From a virus: 53,127 nt of DNA. Of this stretch, positions 7,368-16,222 are shown in pieces. Below the pieces are notes generated by a model, which saw nothing but the letters and a program-made list of their open reading frames with translations, did not search any database and was not told the origin of the DNA. The stretch lies in IMG/VR virus record IMGVR_UViG_3300044675_006021, positions 1 to 53,127 of that record, one strand, 5' to 3'. Each line of letters starts with the position of its first letter. Position 1 is the first letter of the stretch. The translations under genes and the position numbers were made by a program.

Positions 7368-8446
7368 TGACATACCAAATACAAAATTTAAACGTATCTT
7401 CTTTAGACTTCGATGATATCAAAACATCGTTGGTTGATTTTTTTAAACAACAACCAGATCTGTCAGATATAGATTTTGACAATGAAGCAAGCACGGCCAA
7501 CCTATTAGTAAATATTTTAGCAACTGCAACAGCATATAATGGTGTTTATGCACAATTTGGATACGTAAATTCCTTTGCTACAACAACAACCCTGATGAAT
7601 AGTTTGCTCGGTATTGCAGCAAACAGCTCGGTATTGGTTGTACCGGTTCAAGGAGCATCTGCTACGAGAACGGTAACTGCAGTCGGTGCAACTTTGCAAG
7701 ATTATACAACTTTCCAAGCATCAACTACAAACGGGGCAGTCACGTTCTTCTTTAATATCGCATCTATACCAGCGGGTACAGCAAAATCAATAACACTATA
7801 TTCGGGATCTGAAGTTATCAGCTATACAAATTATGATTATGCGACACAATCATGCGAGCTTCCCTATTCAATAGATCCACGAACTATTTCTTTGTATGAA
7901 ACAACCACCAATTCTGGTGTAATCAATAAATGGACAAGAGTAGAGAAGAGTGATACGGCAACATCCGGTGACCAAAATATTTTTACCGTAATTAATGGAC
8001 CAAAAGGTTATATTGTAACAAACAATCTGCCCAATGCAAAGTATCTTACCACATCAAGCACGGTTCTCATAAGAGCCGTATCATCAAACGGTGATGAAGG
8101 CAATAATGCCTCTATCACCCAAAGAGCTGATGTCCAATTTAATACATCTGCTACACCAACAGGTGGTTACGATGAGATTTCAATAGAACAAGCACGATAT
8201 AGTCTTTTGTTCAATGCAACTGGCCAGGATCGATGTGTAACGGTAAACGATTACGTAAATGCAATTTTAAGTTCAGGTATATCCGGAACTAACGACGAAT
8301 CTTTAATTACCGTTCAAACACATTGTTGCATCCCCGGTGCTGTTAAAATTTATGTGTCTGGGCTATCTACCAGCAACCAAACTCTACTTATGCGCTATCT
8401 CACTACTAAATCTGTGGCGGGAATTCAGTTAATATACGAACTATGA
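7367..8446 (+). CDS. gp6: Baseplate wedge protein gp6 (baseplate J-like)
   Basis: 359 residues. The N-terminus follows the gp6/J pattern: LNVSSLDFDDIKTSLVDFFKQQ, then DIDFDNEASTANLLVNILA and YNGVYAQFGYVNSFATTTT. The C-terminus has the conserved SIEQARYSLLFNATGQDRCVTVNDYVNAIL segment and a final Ig-like strand. gp6 forms the ring that joins wedge arms around the hub. T4 gp6 has 660 residues, so this version lacks much of the middle and is close in size to J proteins of simple contractile phages. It is coupled to gp25 upstream and overlaps the next gene by 4 bases (ATGA). Confidence 0.88.
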   Translation: MTYQIQNLNVSSLDFDDIKTSLVDFFKQQPDLSDIDFDNEASTANLLVNILATATAYNGVYAQFGYVNSFATTTTLMNSLLGIAANSSVLVVPVQGASATRTVTAVGATLQDYTTFQASTTNGAVTFFFNIASIPAGTAKSITLYSGSEVISYTNYDYATQSCELPYSIDPRTISLYETTTNSGVINKWTRVEKSDTATSGDQNIFTVINGPKGYIVTNNLPNAKYLTTSSTVLIRAVSSNGDEGNNASITQRADVQFNTSATPTGGYDEISIEQARYSLLFNATGQDRCVTVNDYVNAILSSGISGTNDESLITVQTHCCIPGAVKIYVSGLSTSNQTLLMRYLTTKSVAGIQLIYEL

Positions 8447-9078
8447 TATCCGTAATAAATCCACAAACGGTAACATTAGACAGCAAGGTCAAAATTGCCA
8501 TATCTACGGCAGAACAGACCGTTGGAAGTGATTTTAATACAAGTGAGCTAAATCCTTGGCTCGGTGATAAACTCACCGTAGAATCTTTATTTCCTCAGTG
8601 GATTTTAAAAGCTTATGAAAATGACACCGAAAATGTCATGATCATTCCAATAATCAAACAATATTTTCGATGGTTGTTTAGCCAAGAGTATGGATACGGA
8701 GCTCAATTAAACTGGGAAAATATTCGAGTTCCATTGTTTGCAAATTCAATTTTTTTAGAAGCACTGGCTGATTACTATTTTCCAAATGCTGATTTTTCAA
8801 CTCCGGCATTAAATGCAGTCTTGCCAAACATACGTCAATTTGCTGTAAAATCGGATTCAAACTATTTTAATATAAAGGGCACCCCATCTGCAATAAAGTA
8901 TGTAATATGCTCTTTGCTTGGTTTTAATTGGGATGACGTGTTTGTCTATACAAACAGCGGTGTCTTGGTAGAAATTAGAATTGCAAGCGCACAGGCAAGC
9001 TTGCTTGAGCCTTTTAAACCATTTTTAGTAAGTCATGTAATACCAGTGGGATCTGTTCCTAACTACACTACATTTTAA
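8443..9078 (+). CDS. Baseplate wedge protein, possibly gp7/tail protein I-like
   Basis: 211 residues. The sequence has the features of phage tail protein I or the N-terminal part of gp7: an early SLFPQWILKAYENDTENVMIIP segment, a helix with QYFRWLFSQEYG, NYFNIKGTPSAIKYVICSLLGF (about 141-162), and a final PVGSVPNYTTF. In P2-like and T4-like baseplates this protein pairs with gp6/J to form the wedge. The position right after gp6, with an ATGA overlap, fits that role. T4 gp7 is far longer (1032 residues), so only the core could be present. Homology is suggested, not proven. Confidence 0.5.
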   Translation: MISVINPQTVTLDSKVKIAISTAEQTVGSDFNTSELNPWLGDKLTVESLFPQWILKAYENDTENVMIIPIIKQYFRWLFSQEYGYGAQLNWENIRVPLFANSIFLEALADYYFPNADFSTPALNAVLPNIRQFAVKSDSNYFNIKGTPSAIKYVICSLLGFNWDDVFVYTNSGVLVEIRIASAQASLLEPFKPFLVSHVIPVGSVPNYTTF

Positions 9079-9083
9079 TTTTT

Positions 9084-9536
9084 ATGTTTAAAAAGATGAT
9101 CATGTTTGCCTCATCCCTCGCTTCACGGGGGCTTGGCAATAAAAAAACAGATATTGAAACAAAAAAACTACGCGTTCTATCCTGTTTTGGTGGAATAGAG
9201 GATATTCCACCATGCCCATATTTAATACAAAGCAGGGTGGACCAGTCAAAGCATTACTGTGGGAAGTGCGGCTGCGGTGATAAAAAAATGACTTGGTTAA
9301 TGACTAATGAGGAAGATTACTCCAAATTAGATTTTCCAGTATTGAATTGCCCCATCAAGATGCCTGGATTTAGCAACTATGATCCTAATTTTGTAAGTCC
9401 AGAAATAAAAGTCAGAAAAGAAAGCATAGAATCACTAGATCCAGAAAAACTGAATTTAATTCAGGTAACTTTGGGTGCCAGTGAAGAAAAAGAAAAAATT
9501 ATAGCCGAGGTTACCAAAATAACTAAGAATACATAA
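9084..9536 (+). CDS. Small Cys-rich, probably zinc-binding protein
   Basis: 150 residues of unknown function. Cysteines cluster as CPYL, HYCGKCGCGDK and LNCPIKMPG (about residues 44-90), the spacing of a zinc ribbon or knuckle. The N-terminal 35 residues are basic and the C-terminal 50 are charged and probably helical. It lies between wedge and neck genes, 5 bases after the previous stop. Its TAA stop is part of the late promoter of gp13. It may be a late virion-assembly or structural accessory, but the sequence does not show which. Confidence 0.65.
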   Translation: MFKKMIMFASSLASRGLGNKKTDIETKKLRVLSCFGGIEDIPPCPYLIQSRVDQSKHYCGKCGCGDKKMTWLMTNEEDYSKLDFPVLNCPIKMPGFSNYDPNFVSPEIKVRKESIESLDPEKLNLIQVTLGASEEKEKIIAEVTKITKNT

Positions 9537-9539
9537 ATA
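9532..9539 (+). promoter_or_regulatory. T4-type late promoter (CATAAATA) for gp13
   Basis: CATAAATA contains the TAA stop codon (9534-9536) of the zinc-binding gene and ends 5 bases before the gp13 ATG. There is no Shine-Dalgarno sequence. Confidence 0.75.
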
Positions 9540-9544
9540 TTTGT

Positions 9545-10381
9545 ATGGCTATAACCTCACGACAAGAATTCATCGACTTTACATTTAGACGGTTGGGTGC
9601 TCCAGTAATCCAGATAAACGTGGACATGGAGCAAGCACACGACCGTTTAGATGAATCCTTGGAATACATGCAAGAACGTCATTTTGATTTTAATGAGCGA
9701 GCTCAGTTCGTTGTTCCCGTTACACAACAAAATATAAATCAACAATATTTTGACGTAACTCAATTTGGATATGCCCTGGGAGCCCAAGGAGTAACATCCG
9801 CAGAAACGGGAGCAACTGCTTTTTGGCCTGCTGCAGCAGATATTAGAACTATAAGTAACGTGTATAGCCCGGGTAACCAAGTTGGTGACTATATGTTTGA
9901 TTTGCGTTATCAGATGACTTTGTTTGATTTCTTTGGTCTTTATTTTAACCAAGGAGGTCTCCAACAGGGACCGATGGCGACATATATGGAGGCCATGCAA
10001 TACATCTCACTCATTAATGATGTGTTTAATTATCCTGTACCATATACATTCACAAAAACTACCAATAGGTTATTTTTGGAAACTCAGCCTTCAGATACGT
10101 ACAGCACTGCAGGGTCATATTTGATGGTTGATGCATATGTGCAGGTAAACCCTGAATATTATCCAAGAGTCTGGAGTGATCGTATTTTTCAAAGACACTA
10201 CTCCGCTTTGCTCAAAAAGCAATGGGCACAAAATTTAATGAAGTACACCGGAATACCGCTTCCCGGTGGAGCTTCGATCAATGCAGCTGCGATAATGCAA
10301 GATGCAGTTAGAGAGTTGGCAGAAATTGAAGCAATGCTGCTCAAGACACAAGAACTACCAGTTAACCCACTTATAGGATAA
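9545..10381 (+). CDS. gp13: Neck protein gp13
   Basis: 278 residues (T4 309). The N-terminus FTFRRLGAPVIQINVDMEQAHDRLDE and the Y-x-x-RHFDFNER stretch match gp13. So does the C-terminal QWAQNLMKYTGIPLPGGASINAAAIM helix region followed by EL.EIEAMLLKTQELPVN. gp13 and gp14 form the neck ring that closes the packaged head and receives the tail. It opens the neck-terminase-tail-head run on the plus strand, under its own late promoter with an apparently leaderless start. Confidence 0.9.
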   Translation: MAITSRQEFIDFTFRRLGAPVIQINVDMEQAHDRLDESLEYMQERHFDFNERAQFVVPVTQQNINQQYFDVTQFGYALGAQGVTSAETGATAFWPAAADIRTISNVYSPGNQVGDYMFDLRYQMTLFDFFGLYFNQGGLQQGPMATYMEAMQYISLINDVFNYPVPYTFTKTTNRLFLETQPSDTYSTAGSYLMVDAYVQVNPEYYPRVWSDRIFQRHYSALLKKQWAQNLMKYTGIPLPGGASINAAAIMQDAVRELAEIEAMLLKTQELPVNPLIG

Positions 10382-10382
10382 C

Positions 10383-11069
10383 ATGGCAACTAATCCCTAC
10401 ATCAATTTAACAAATTTTGGTCCCGAACAGTCTCTAATAGAAAGTTTGACCATTGAATTGATTCAGGGCATGGGACAAAATTGCTATTACGTTCCAAGAA
10501 AATATTTTAACATTGATAAAATATTTGGTGAAGATCCAGCGACTTCATTTGAAAAAACATATGTTATAGAGATGTACATTCAATCCTATAAAGGATTTGA
10601 AGGTACTGATGTGATCTCACAATTTGGATTGGAAATTAGAGATAAAATATCTCTTTTATTTGCAAGAGCAAGATTCCGTCAACAGGTTACGGTGTACGAT
10701 CCAGAAATAACAAGACCAAGAGAAGGCGATTTAATATATTTTCCTCTATCAAAATCTCTGTTTGAGATAAACTTTGTAGAACATGAAAATCCATTATATC
10801 CTCTTGGGCGTTTGTATTCCTATCAAGTAACAGCCGAACTGTTTACTTACAGCTACGAAAGAATCGAAACCAACGTGGCCAATATCAATTCACCGTATAC
10901 GTCTACTCGCGGTTTAAGCGGTTCTGTTGTAATTCCACTAAACAACAATCTTGGAACTACAATGGGCATCAATGATATTCTTGCCCAAGAAGGCAATAGT
11001 TATGGCTTTGATCCCAATAACCCATTCAATGACTGTGCAATCGATGCTAGCTGCGATAAAGAGCAATAA
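10383..11069 (+). CDS. gp14: Neck protein gp14
   Basis: 228 residues (T4 256). It has the gp14 pattern: EQSLIESLTIELIQGMGQNCYYVPR at the N-terminus, then FGEDPATSFEKTYVIEMYI, PREGDLIYFPLSKSLFEINFVEHENPLYPLG and a C-terminal FDPNNPFND. gp14 completes the neck with gp13. One base separates it from gp13, with an AGGA ribosome site inside the gp13 end. The tail DASCDKEQ carries two Cys near the end. Identification is firm. Confidence 0.9.
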   Translation: MATNPYINLTNFGPEQSLIESLTIELIQGMGQNCYYVPRKYFNIDKIFGEDPATSFEKTYVIEMYIQSYKGFEGTDVISQFGLEIRDKISLLFARARFRQQVTVYDPEITRPREGDLIYFPLSKSLFEINFVEHENPLYPLGRLYSYQVTAELFTYSYERIETNVANINSPYTSTRGLSGSVVIPLNNNLGTTMGINDILAQEGNSYGFDPNNPFNDCAIDASCDKEQ

Positions 11070-11078
11070 AGGATTAAA

Positions 11079-11735
11079 ATGTTTGGATATTACTATAATC
11101 AAAATTTAAGAAAATTGGTTGTTGGGTTTGGTGCACTTTTCCAAAATATCCAAGTAGCCCATCTAGACCCTGTCACAGAACAACCTTTTAATATACGGGT
11201 GCCAATACATTATTCTGCACAGGAAAAGTTTATCCAAAGGTTACTACAACCCTCTTCAATCACAGAGGGCACTCGTATTGAGTTCCAGCTTCCCATCATG
11301 AGTTTTGTGATGAATAGTATTGTTGCAGACCCGGGACGAAGAATAAGTAGATTTGCTTCCAACATAAATTTACAAAATGGAGAATCGTGTGATTTTGAAG
11401 GTAAAAAAATTCAAACACAGATCCCAGTAAATGTATCGTTTAATCTATTCGTATATACTAGGCATACTGACGATATGCTGCAAATTGTAGAACAGATTAT
11501 GCCATTTTTTACTCCAGATCATCTTATTAAGTTAGATATGAATGAAGTGCAACCTGATCTGCAGATACCAATTGTTATGATAAGCAATAATTTGACCGAA
11601 AAATATGAAGGTGATTTGAATTCACGAAGAATAAACATAGCGTCGTTTCAATTTGTTGCAAAATCCTGGATATTCGGTGAAGTGAGCAGTGTGACCACTA
11701 TTAGTACATCTCAAGAGATTGTAGATTTGGATTAA
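11079..11735 (+). CDS. gp15: Tail sheath stabiliser/completion protein gp15
   Basis: 218 residues (T4 272). It matches gp15 in FGYYYNQNLRKLVVGFGALF, the VPIHYSAQEKFIQRL motif, LPIMSFVMNSIVADPGRR and VNVSFNLFVYTRHTDDMLQIVEQIMPFF (about residues 120-147). gp15 caps the finished tail and docks it to the neck. A GGATT(A) ribosome site precedes ATG 11079. The protein is shorter than the T4 one, mostly at the C-terminus. gp16 begins 3 bases downstream. Confidence 0.9.
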   Translation: MFGYYYNQNLRKLVVGFGALFQNIQVAHLDPVTEQPFNIRVPIHYSAQEKFIQRLLQPSSITEGTRIEFQLPIMSFVMNSIVADPGRRISRFASNINLQNGESCDFEGKKIQTQIPVNVSFNLFVYTRHTDDMLQIVEQIMPFFTPDHLIKLDMNEVQPDLQIPIVMISNNLTEKYEGDLNSRRINIASFQFVAKSWIFGEVSSVTTISTSQEIVDLD

Positions 11736-11738
11736 ATT

Positions 11739-12182
11739 ATGAATTTAAATAAAAATTTGGCAAAGCTGTTTGACGTTGATACGAAAGAAAGCAACAAAAA
11801 ACAGATTGCAGGTGGAACATTTGATGCAAATAATTTTCAAAAAGATTACGAATTTGTTCAAACAAATTTAAAAGATTTGATTGGAAACGGAAATGTTGCA
11901 TTGGAGTCGGCCCTAAAGGTTGCAACAGAATCTGATAGCCCTCGGGCCTTCGAGGTTGTGGCAATACTATTAAAAACCATGGCCGATTTGAATAATAATG
12001 TTTTAGATGTGCATAAAAAAGCAAAAGACACGACTGCACCTGTTAAGGCAGAGTTAAAGCAAACCAATAATTCCGTCTTTATTGGTTCAACAAAAGATCT
12101 GCAGAACCTATTAAATAAAGATAGAAGCACGGAAAAAGAAATTGTGGATGTGGAGACTATAGAAAATGGCGATAAACAATAA
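11739..12182 (+). CDS. gp16: Terminase small subunit gp16
   Basis: 147 residues (T4 164). The core FQKDYEFVQTNLKDLIGNGNVALESAL followed by TESDSPRAFEVVAILLKTMADLN is the T4 gp16 coiled-coil oligomerisation region (about residues 33-88). It is followed by a helix with VHKKAKD and a polar tail. gp16 forms rings that recognise DNA and stimulate the gp17 ATPase. Its 3' end overlaps the start of gp17 by 17 bases, an arrangement that would keep the two subunits co-translated. Confidence 0.88.
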   Translation: MNLNKNLAKLFDVDTKESNKKQIAGGTFDANNFQKDYEFVQTNLKDLIGNGNVALESALKVATESDSPRAFEVVAILLKTMADLNNNVLDVHKKAKDTTAPVKAELKQTNNSVFIGSTKDLQNLLNKDRSTEKEIVDVETIENGDKQ

Positions 12183-13821
12183 AGAGGGTTATCGGAATAA
12201 TCCAAAATTAAAACTTCCGGGAGTTGAGCTCCAATATACAGAGGAGCAGTTAAAAGAATACGTCAGATGTGCAAAAGATCCGGTTTATTTTTGTGAAAAA
12301 TATATTAAAGTCAAAACCCTAGATAAGGGAATCGTTCCCTTCAATCTATACCAATATCAAAAAAACTTTGTGAATGCAATTCACGATAGCCGATTTGTAA
12401 TTTCAAAGTGGCCTCGCCAATGTGGTAAGTCTACCTGTGTAACGAGTTATATTTGCCATTATATTACCTTTAACCAAAGCGTAAACGTTGCAATCCTTGC
12501 CAACCGATTAAAAACAGCCAAAGAAGAACTTTTTTCCAAGTTGCAATTAGCTTACGAAAATTTACCGCACTTTTTGCAACAAGGTGTTGTGGAATGGAAT
12601 AAAACCAGCTTTAAGTTGGAAAATGGCTCTAGAGTAATGTGTGATGCCACAAGCTCATCTGCAATCCGTGGTGGTTCTTATAACCTTCTTCTGTTGGACG
12701 AATACGCATTCTTACCCAGTCACGTAGCAGAAGAATTCTATACATCTACTTACCCAACCATTTCTGCAGGTACTACAACCAAACTCATCATCGTTTCTAC
12801 GCCAAACGGCATGAACCACTTCCACAAGCTTTGGGTTGACGCTAAAAGACCAGACGGGCACAAGTTAAAAAATAAATTCGTGCCAGTAGAAGTAACTTGG
12901 CGGGATACTCCAATAAGCCCAGGAAGTCCAAAACTCAGAGATGATGAATGGGCAGCAGAACAGATAGCAAATACAAGCGCTGATCAGTTTGAACAAGAAT
13001 ATGGCTGTAGCTTTTTGGGCTCATCAAATACTCTGATATCTTCAAGCAAACTAAACGTACTTGCTGGAGAAGAACCGATAACTGAAAATGCAGACGGATA
13101 TCGTGTATATGAAACCCCACAGGCAGAAAAAACATATTTTTTGCAGGCTGACGTATCCCGTGGGCAGGGTATTGATTATTCCGCCTTTACAGTAATAGAA
13201 GGTTCCTCTACTCCATATAAGATCGTAGCCAGCTACAGAAACAATACGATCAGCCCGTTTAACTTCCCAACAGTTATAAGAGATGCTGCTAAAGCCTATA
13301 ACAATGCATATGTTTTAATTGAAACCAACGATTTGGGTGGACAGGTATCAAATATCTTGCACGCGGATCTGGAATATGAAAATGTGCTTATGACTAAGGT
13401 TTTGGGAAGAAAGGGTCAGGTACTTTCTCAGGGGTTCGGTGGAGTTGGAAAAAATGAAATGGGTATCCGTACAACAGCCCAAACTAAAAAAATTGGCTGT
13501 GCTATTTTAAAAAGACTTGTTGAAGAAAACAAAATTTTGTTAAATGATGACAGAATCATTGCAGAATTGATGTCTTTCGTATCTAAATCCAATACATATA
13601 AAGCGGACGACGGTCAAACTGACGACTTGGTAATGAGTTTGGTTTTCTTTGCATGGCTTACCAGACAAGAATATTTTGCTGATTTGATCGAACAGGCAAA
13701 ATTTAACTATGAAGAGAGTATAAAACCAGAAGATGACAACGTTTTATTTGTTCCAGAGAGCAAAAATGATGATGATAATGGTGAATTTATCCACGGAGGG
13801 GCAATTTGGTATCCTGTATAA
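12166..13821 (+). CDS. gp17: Terminase large subunit gp17
   Basis: 551 residues (T4 610). The ATPase half has Walker A PRQCGKST (83-90), Walker B LLLLDEY (174-180) and coupling motif VSTPNG (210-215). The nuclease half has an RNase H-like start QADVSRGQGIDYSAF with Asp near 329, then VLIETNDLGG and a final DGQTDDLVMSL acidic pair. gp17 pumps DNA into the prohead and cuts concatemers. The Cys in the Walker A loop, where T4 has Leu, is a harmless-looking variant. It overlaps gp16 and is followed by the late promoter of the sheath gene. Confidence 0.95.
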   Translation: MAINNKEGYRNNPKLKLPGVELQYTEEQLKEYVRCAKDPVYFCEKYIKVKTLDKGIVPFNLYQYQKNFVNAIHDSRFVISKWPRQCGKSTCVTSYICHYITFNQSVNVAILANRLKTAKEELFSKLQLAYENLPHFLQQGVVEWNKTSFKLENGSRVMCDATSSSAIRGGSYNLLLLDEYAFLPSHVAEEFYTSTYPTISAGTTTKLIIVSTPNGMNHFHKLWVDAKRPDGHKLKNKFVPVEVTWRDTPISPGSPKLRDDEWAAEQIANTSADQFEQEYGCSFLGSSNTLISSSKLNVLAGEEPITENADGYRVYETPQAEKTYFLQADVSRGQGIDYSAFTVIEGSSTPYKIVASYRNNTISPFNFPTVIRDAAKAYNNAYVLIETNDLGGQVSNILHADLEYENVLMTKVLGRKGQVLSQGFGGVGKNEMGIRTTAQTKKIGCAILKRLVEENKILLNDDRIIAELMSFVSKSNTYKADDGQTDDLVMSLVFFAWLTRQEYFADLIEQAKFNYEESIKPEDDNVLFVPESKNDDDNGEFIHGGAIWYPV

Positions 13822-13825
13822 AAAG

Positions 13826-13833
13826 TATAAATA
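13826..13833 (+). promoter_or_regulatory. T4-type late promoter (TATAAATA) for gp18
   Basis: A perfect TATAAATA starts 5 bases after the gp17 stop. The leader to ATG 13855 is 21 bases long and carries an AAGGA ribosome site, unlike the leaderless class. Confidence 0.85.
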
Positions 13834-13854
13834 ATTTACATAGAAGGATAATAA

Positions 13855-15147
13855 ATGCCATCACTCAGCTCTTTTATCAGCACAAACCAATATAATAAAG
13901 AAAGTACTACAATTCCTCTATTGGGAGGAATGCAGCTGGGCTCAACATACGCTGGCGTTACTTTTAATGGTGCTGGTGTGGCAATAACCGATCCAGGTGG
14001 CTTATTTGGATGGCTTGTTTATTCCAGATACACAAGATATAGTCCACCAAAAGGCGGAACAGCTGACAAATATATTGTTTATACCAACCCTTCTGATTTA
14101 GTTGGCGATCTCAATAAGCTTGGAAGCATTCCAAAATGTTTAATAAGTGATCAAAATAGCGGTGGAACTTATGGATTTTTTGAAAATATTGGTGTTTTTA
14201 ACAATGTTATTCGTCTAAAACCATTACAAAATGGACAAGATTTCTTGTATGCAATACACTATCTCGCATACGGCGGTCAATTAATCTTAACAGGCGGTCC
14301 CCAAGGATTTGACCAATATCAAAACGATACTAATAAGTCTCTTGATGTTATCATAGATACTGTTGGTACGACATCAAATGCCCGGTGGTTAATCGATCAA
14401 CCCAATACAGTTGGTATTTTTCCAACGATAACTGTTGGTGGTTTAACCGGAGCAGGATACACCATGGCAGATTTTGCTACGCTTCTAGGTAGCACAACCT
14501 ATCTTAGCGGGACAACTGTAGCAAATAGAATTTTTAATGTCTGTGGTGTAAAGAGAGTTAATCTTGCAGACACTACAACGCTTTTGGCAAACAGTAAAAT
14601 TAGTTACGATTTGAGTGCTGTTTCCGACGTTGGTGGCTTCTTTACTCGGTCAAAGAATAGAAACCAATTGTATTTGACGGTTGCAGGTGTTAGACTTTCT
14701 ACCGTTTTGAACGGTAGTATAACTAATACCGTCGATTGGCAAGATTCTCTTAAAGATGCTTTGCGTTTAAATCGCGTAAACTTCTTTGTAAACAACATCC
14801 CAAAGTTTTTGGGCGGTGATGTTGTCGGTGCTACATCTGGAGGGCCAGTAACCCAAGAAGAGAGAATTGGTGTATCAAAACTCAAATCAGCTATTGGAAA
14901 TGATTTGAACAAAATTGGGTTAAAATATCTGTTCGAACCCAATAATGCAACCACAAGAGCCAGAGTTACTACGGAAATGCGAACAGCAATGAATAAGTAC
15001 TCATCCTTCGTATTTCCGGCATCTACTCAGATAATTTGCGATAGCTCAAACAATACGAATGATAGCTCGACTCTAGTGATGACGGTTGTATTCCAACCAG
15101 TTTTGAGTATTGATAGCTTTGAAGTAACAGTCAGCGTCACACCATAA
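13855..15147 (+). CDS. gp18: Tail sheath protein gp18
   Basis: 430 residues. The C-terminal half has the sheath hallmarks: KLKSAIGNDLNKIGLKYLFEPN, TRARVTTEMRTAMNKYSSF, then a CDSSNNTND segment and a final FQPVLSIDSFEVTVSVTP strand used for handshake contacts between subunits. T4 gp18 has 659 residues with two outer protease-resistant domains. This copy is about a third shorter and must lack or reduce the outer domains. The central NARWLIDQPN and ITVGGLTGAGYTMADFATLLG segments look like one retained outer domain. It is co-transcribed with the tube genes, and its stop overlaps the next ATG (TAATG). Confidence 0.87.
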   Translation: MPSLSSFISTNQYNKESTTIPLLGGMQLGSTYAGVTFNGAGVAITDPGGLFGWLVYSRYTRYSPPKGGTADKYIVYTNPSDLVGDLNKLGSIPKCLISDQNSGGTYGFFENIGVFNNVIRLKPLQNGQDFLYAIHYLAYGGQLILTGGPQGFDQYQNDTNKSLDVIIDTVGTTSNARWLIDQPNTVGIFPTITVGGLTGAGYTMADFATLLGSTTYLSGTTVANRIFNVCGVKRVNLADTTTLLANSKISYDLSAVSDVGGFFTRSKNRNQLYLTVAGVRLSTVLNGSITNTVDWQDSLKDALRLNRVNFFVNNIPKFLGGDVVGATSGGPVTQEERIGVSKLKSAIGNDLNKIGLKYLFEPNNATTRARVTTEMRTAMNKYSSFVFPASTQIICDSSNNTNDSSTLVMTVVFQPVLSIDSFEVTVSVTP

Positions 15148-15692
15148 TGGCAATAAATAATTCCAATTCCATAACAGCATTTAAAAACGGGTTCAACGGA
15201 GGAACCCGTGCAAACAGATTTATTGTTCGGCCAGATTGGCCAAATAAAATTACTGTACCGCAGGCGGATAGTAGTTTTAAGATTGTATCTGCATCTCTAC
15301 CAGCAGTTCAAATCAATACTATAGGTGTTCCCTACCGTGGGCGCATGATAACCTTCCCAGGAGACCGTCAATACAGTACTTGGGCGATTGGTATCTATGA
15401 TGACAATAACACCAGAAACATCTGGAAGGGCCTACACAGATGGGGTGAATTGATGGATGGTCACTTTACGCACTTGGTAGATGACGACGATTATGCATTT
15501 ACCAGTCTCCAGACAGATTGGTCAATCCAGCAATTGGATTTAAATGGAACTGTTTTAAAAACAATCACTTTATATAAATGCTGGCCATCCGTAGTTGGTG
15601 AAATAAATCTAAACATGGGAGAAGCTGGGTTCGTAAGTTTTAGTGCTACTTTAACGTTTGATTATATTTCCATTGACGACAATTACAATTAA
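15147..15692 (+). CDS. gp19: Tail tube protein gp19 (first copy)
   Basis: 181 residues (T4 163). Tube pattern: FKNGFNGGTRANRFIVRPDWP at the N-terminus, SASLPAVQINTIGVPYRGR, FPGDRQYSTWAIGIYDD, a helix with NIWKGLHRWGELMDGH, then IQQLDLNGTVLKTITLYKCWPS and a final FSATLTFDYISID strand. gp19 stacks in hexameric rings to form the inner tube. It is the first of two adjacent gp19-type genes, 5 bases from the second. Both keep every structural element. Confidence 0.9.
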   Translation: MAINNSNSITAFKNGFNGGTRANRFIVRPDWPNKITVPQADSSFKIVSASLPAVQINTIGVPYRGRMITFPGDRQYSTWAIGIYDDNNTRNIWKGLHRWGELMDGHFTHLVDDDDYAFTSLQTDWSIQQLDLNGTVLKTITLYKCWPSVVGEINLNMGEAGFVSFSATLTFDYISIDDNYN

Positions 15693-15697
15693 TACAA

Positions 15698-16219
15698 ATG
15701 CTAATTGATTTTAAAAACAACTTCTATGGTGGAACCAGATCAAATAGATTTCGTATCAGTGGAAATTTTCCAACTGGCGGTGGTTTTACAGACTTTCACG
15801 TAAGATCGACCACAATACCCAATGCTGCGTCCAAAACGATCAGTTATGATTATTTTGGAAGAAAGTTTCACTATCCGGGAGAAAAAGATTACGGAACTTG
15901 GTCATTTACTGCTTGGGATGATACCGGTGGGCAAAATATATGGGGCCGTTTACAAAAATGGCAAGATTTTATAAACAATCACGATACCAATATTTCTGCC
16001 CTTGATGCGGATGATTATAAAGCATATGACTGGAGAATCCAGCATTTAGACTTAAATGGCAATGCAGATCCATTAAAAGAATGGGTCTTGCATGGTTGTT
16101 GGCCCGTTGGCATCCAACAAGTTACCTTAAACATGGGCAATCCAAACACGTTAAATAGTTTTAACGTTATTATTGTGTACGACTATATTGAAATTGAAGG
16201 AATAACAGATACAAGGTGA
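15698..16219 (+). CDS. Tail tube protein gp19-like (second copy)
   Basis: 173 residues, a clear paralogue of the gene before it. The shared landmarks occur in the same order: FKNNFYGGTRSNRFRISGNFP, ISYDYFGRKFHYPGEKDYGTW, NIWGRLQKWQDFINNH, IQHLDLNGNADPLKEWVLHGCWPVG and FNVIIVYDYIEIE. Similarity is moderate, so this is an old duplication rather than a recent one. It may form mixed rings, a special ring at one end of the tube, or a neck-proximal terminator. It lies 3 bases before the portal gene and is well conserved throughout, so it is unlikely to be a decaying copy. Confidence 0.85.
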   Translation: MLIDFKNNFYGGTRSNRFRISGNFPTGGGFTDFHVRSTTIPNAASKTISYDYFGRKFHYPGEKDYGTWSFTAWDDTGGQNIWGRLQKWQDFINNHDTNISALDADDYKAYDWRIQHLDLNGNADPLKEWVLHGCWPVGIQQVTLNMGNPNTLNSFNVIIVYDYIEIEGITDTR

Positions 16220-16222
16220 TAT

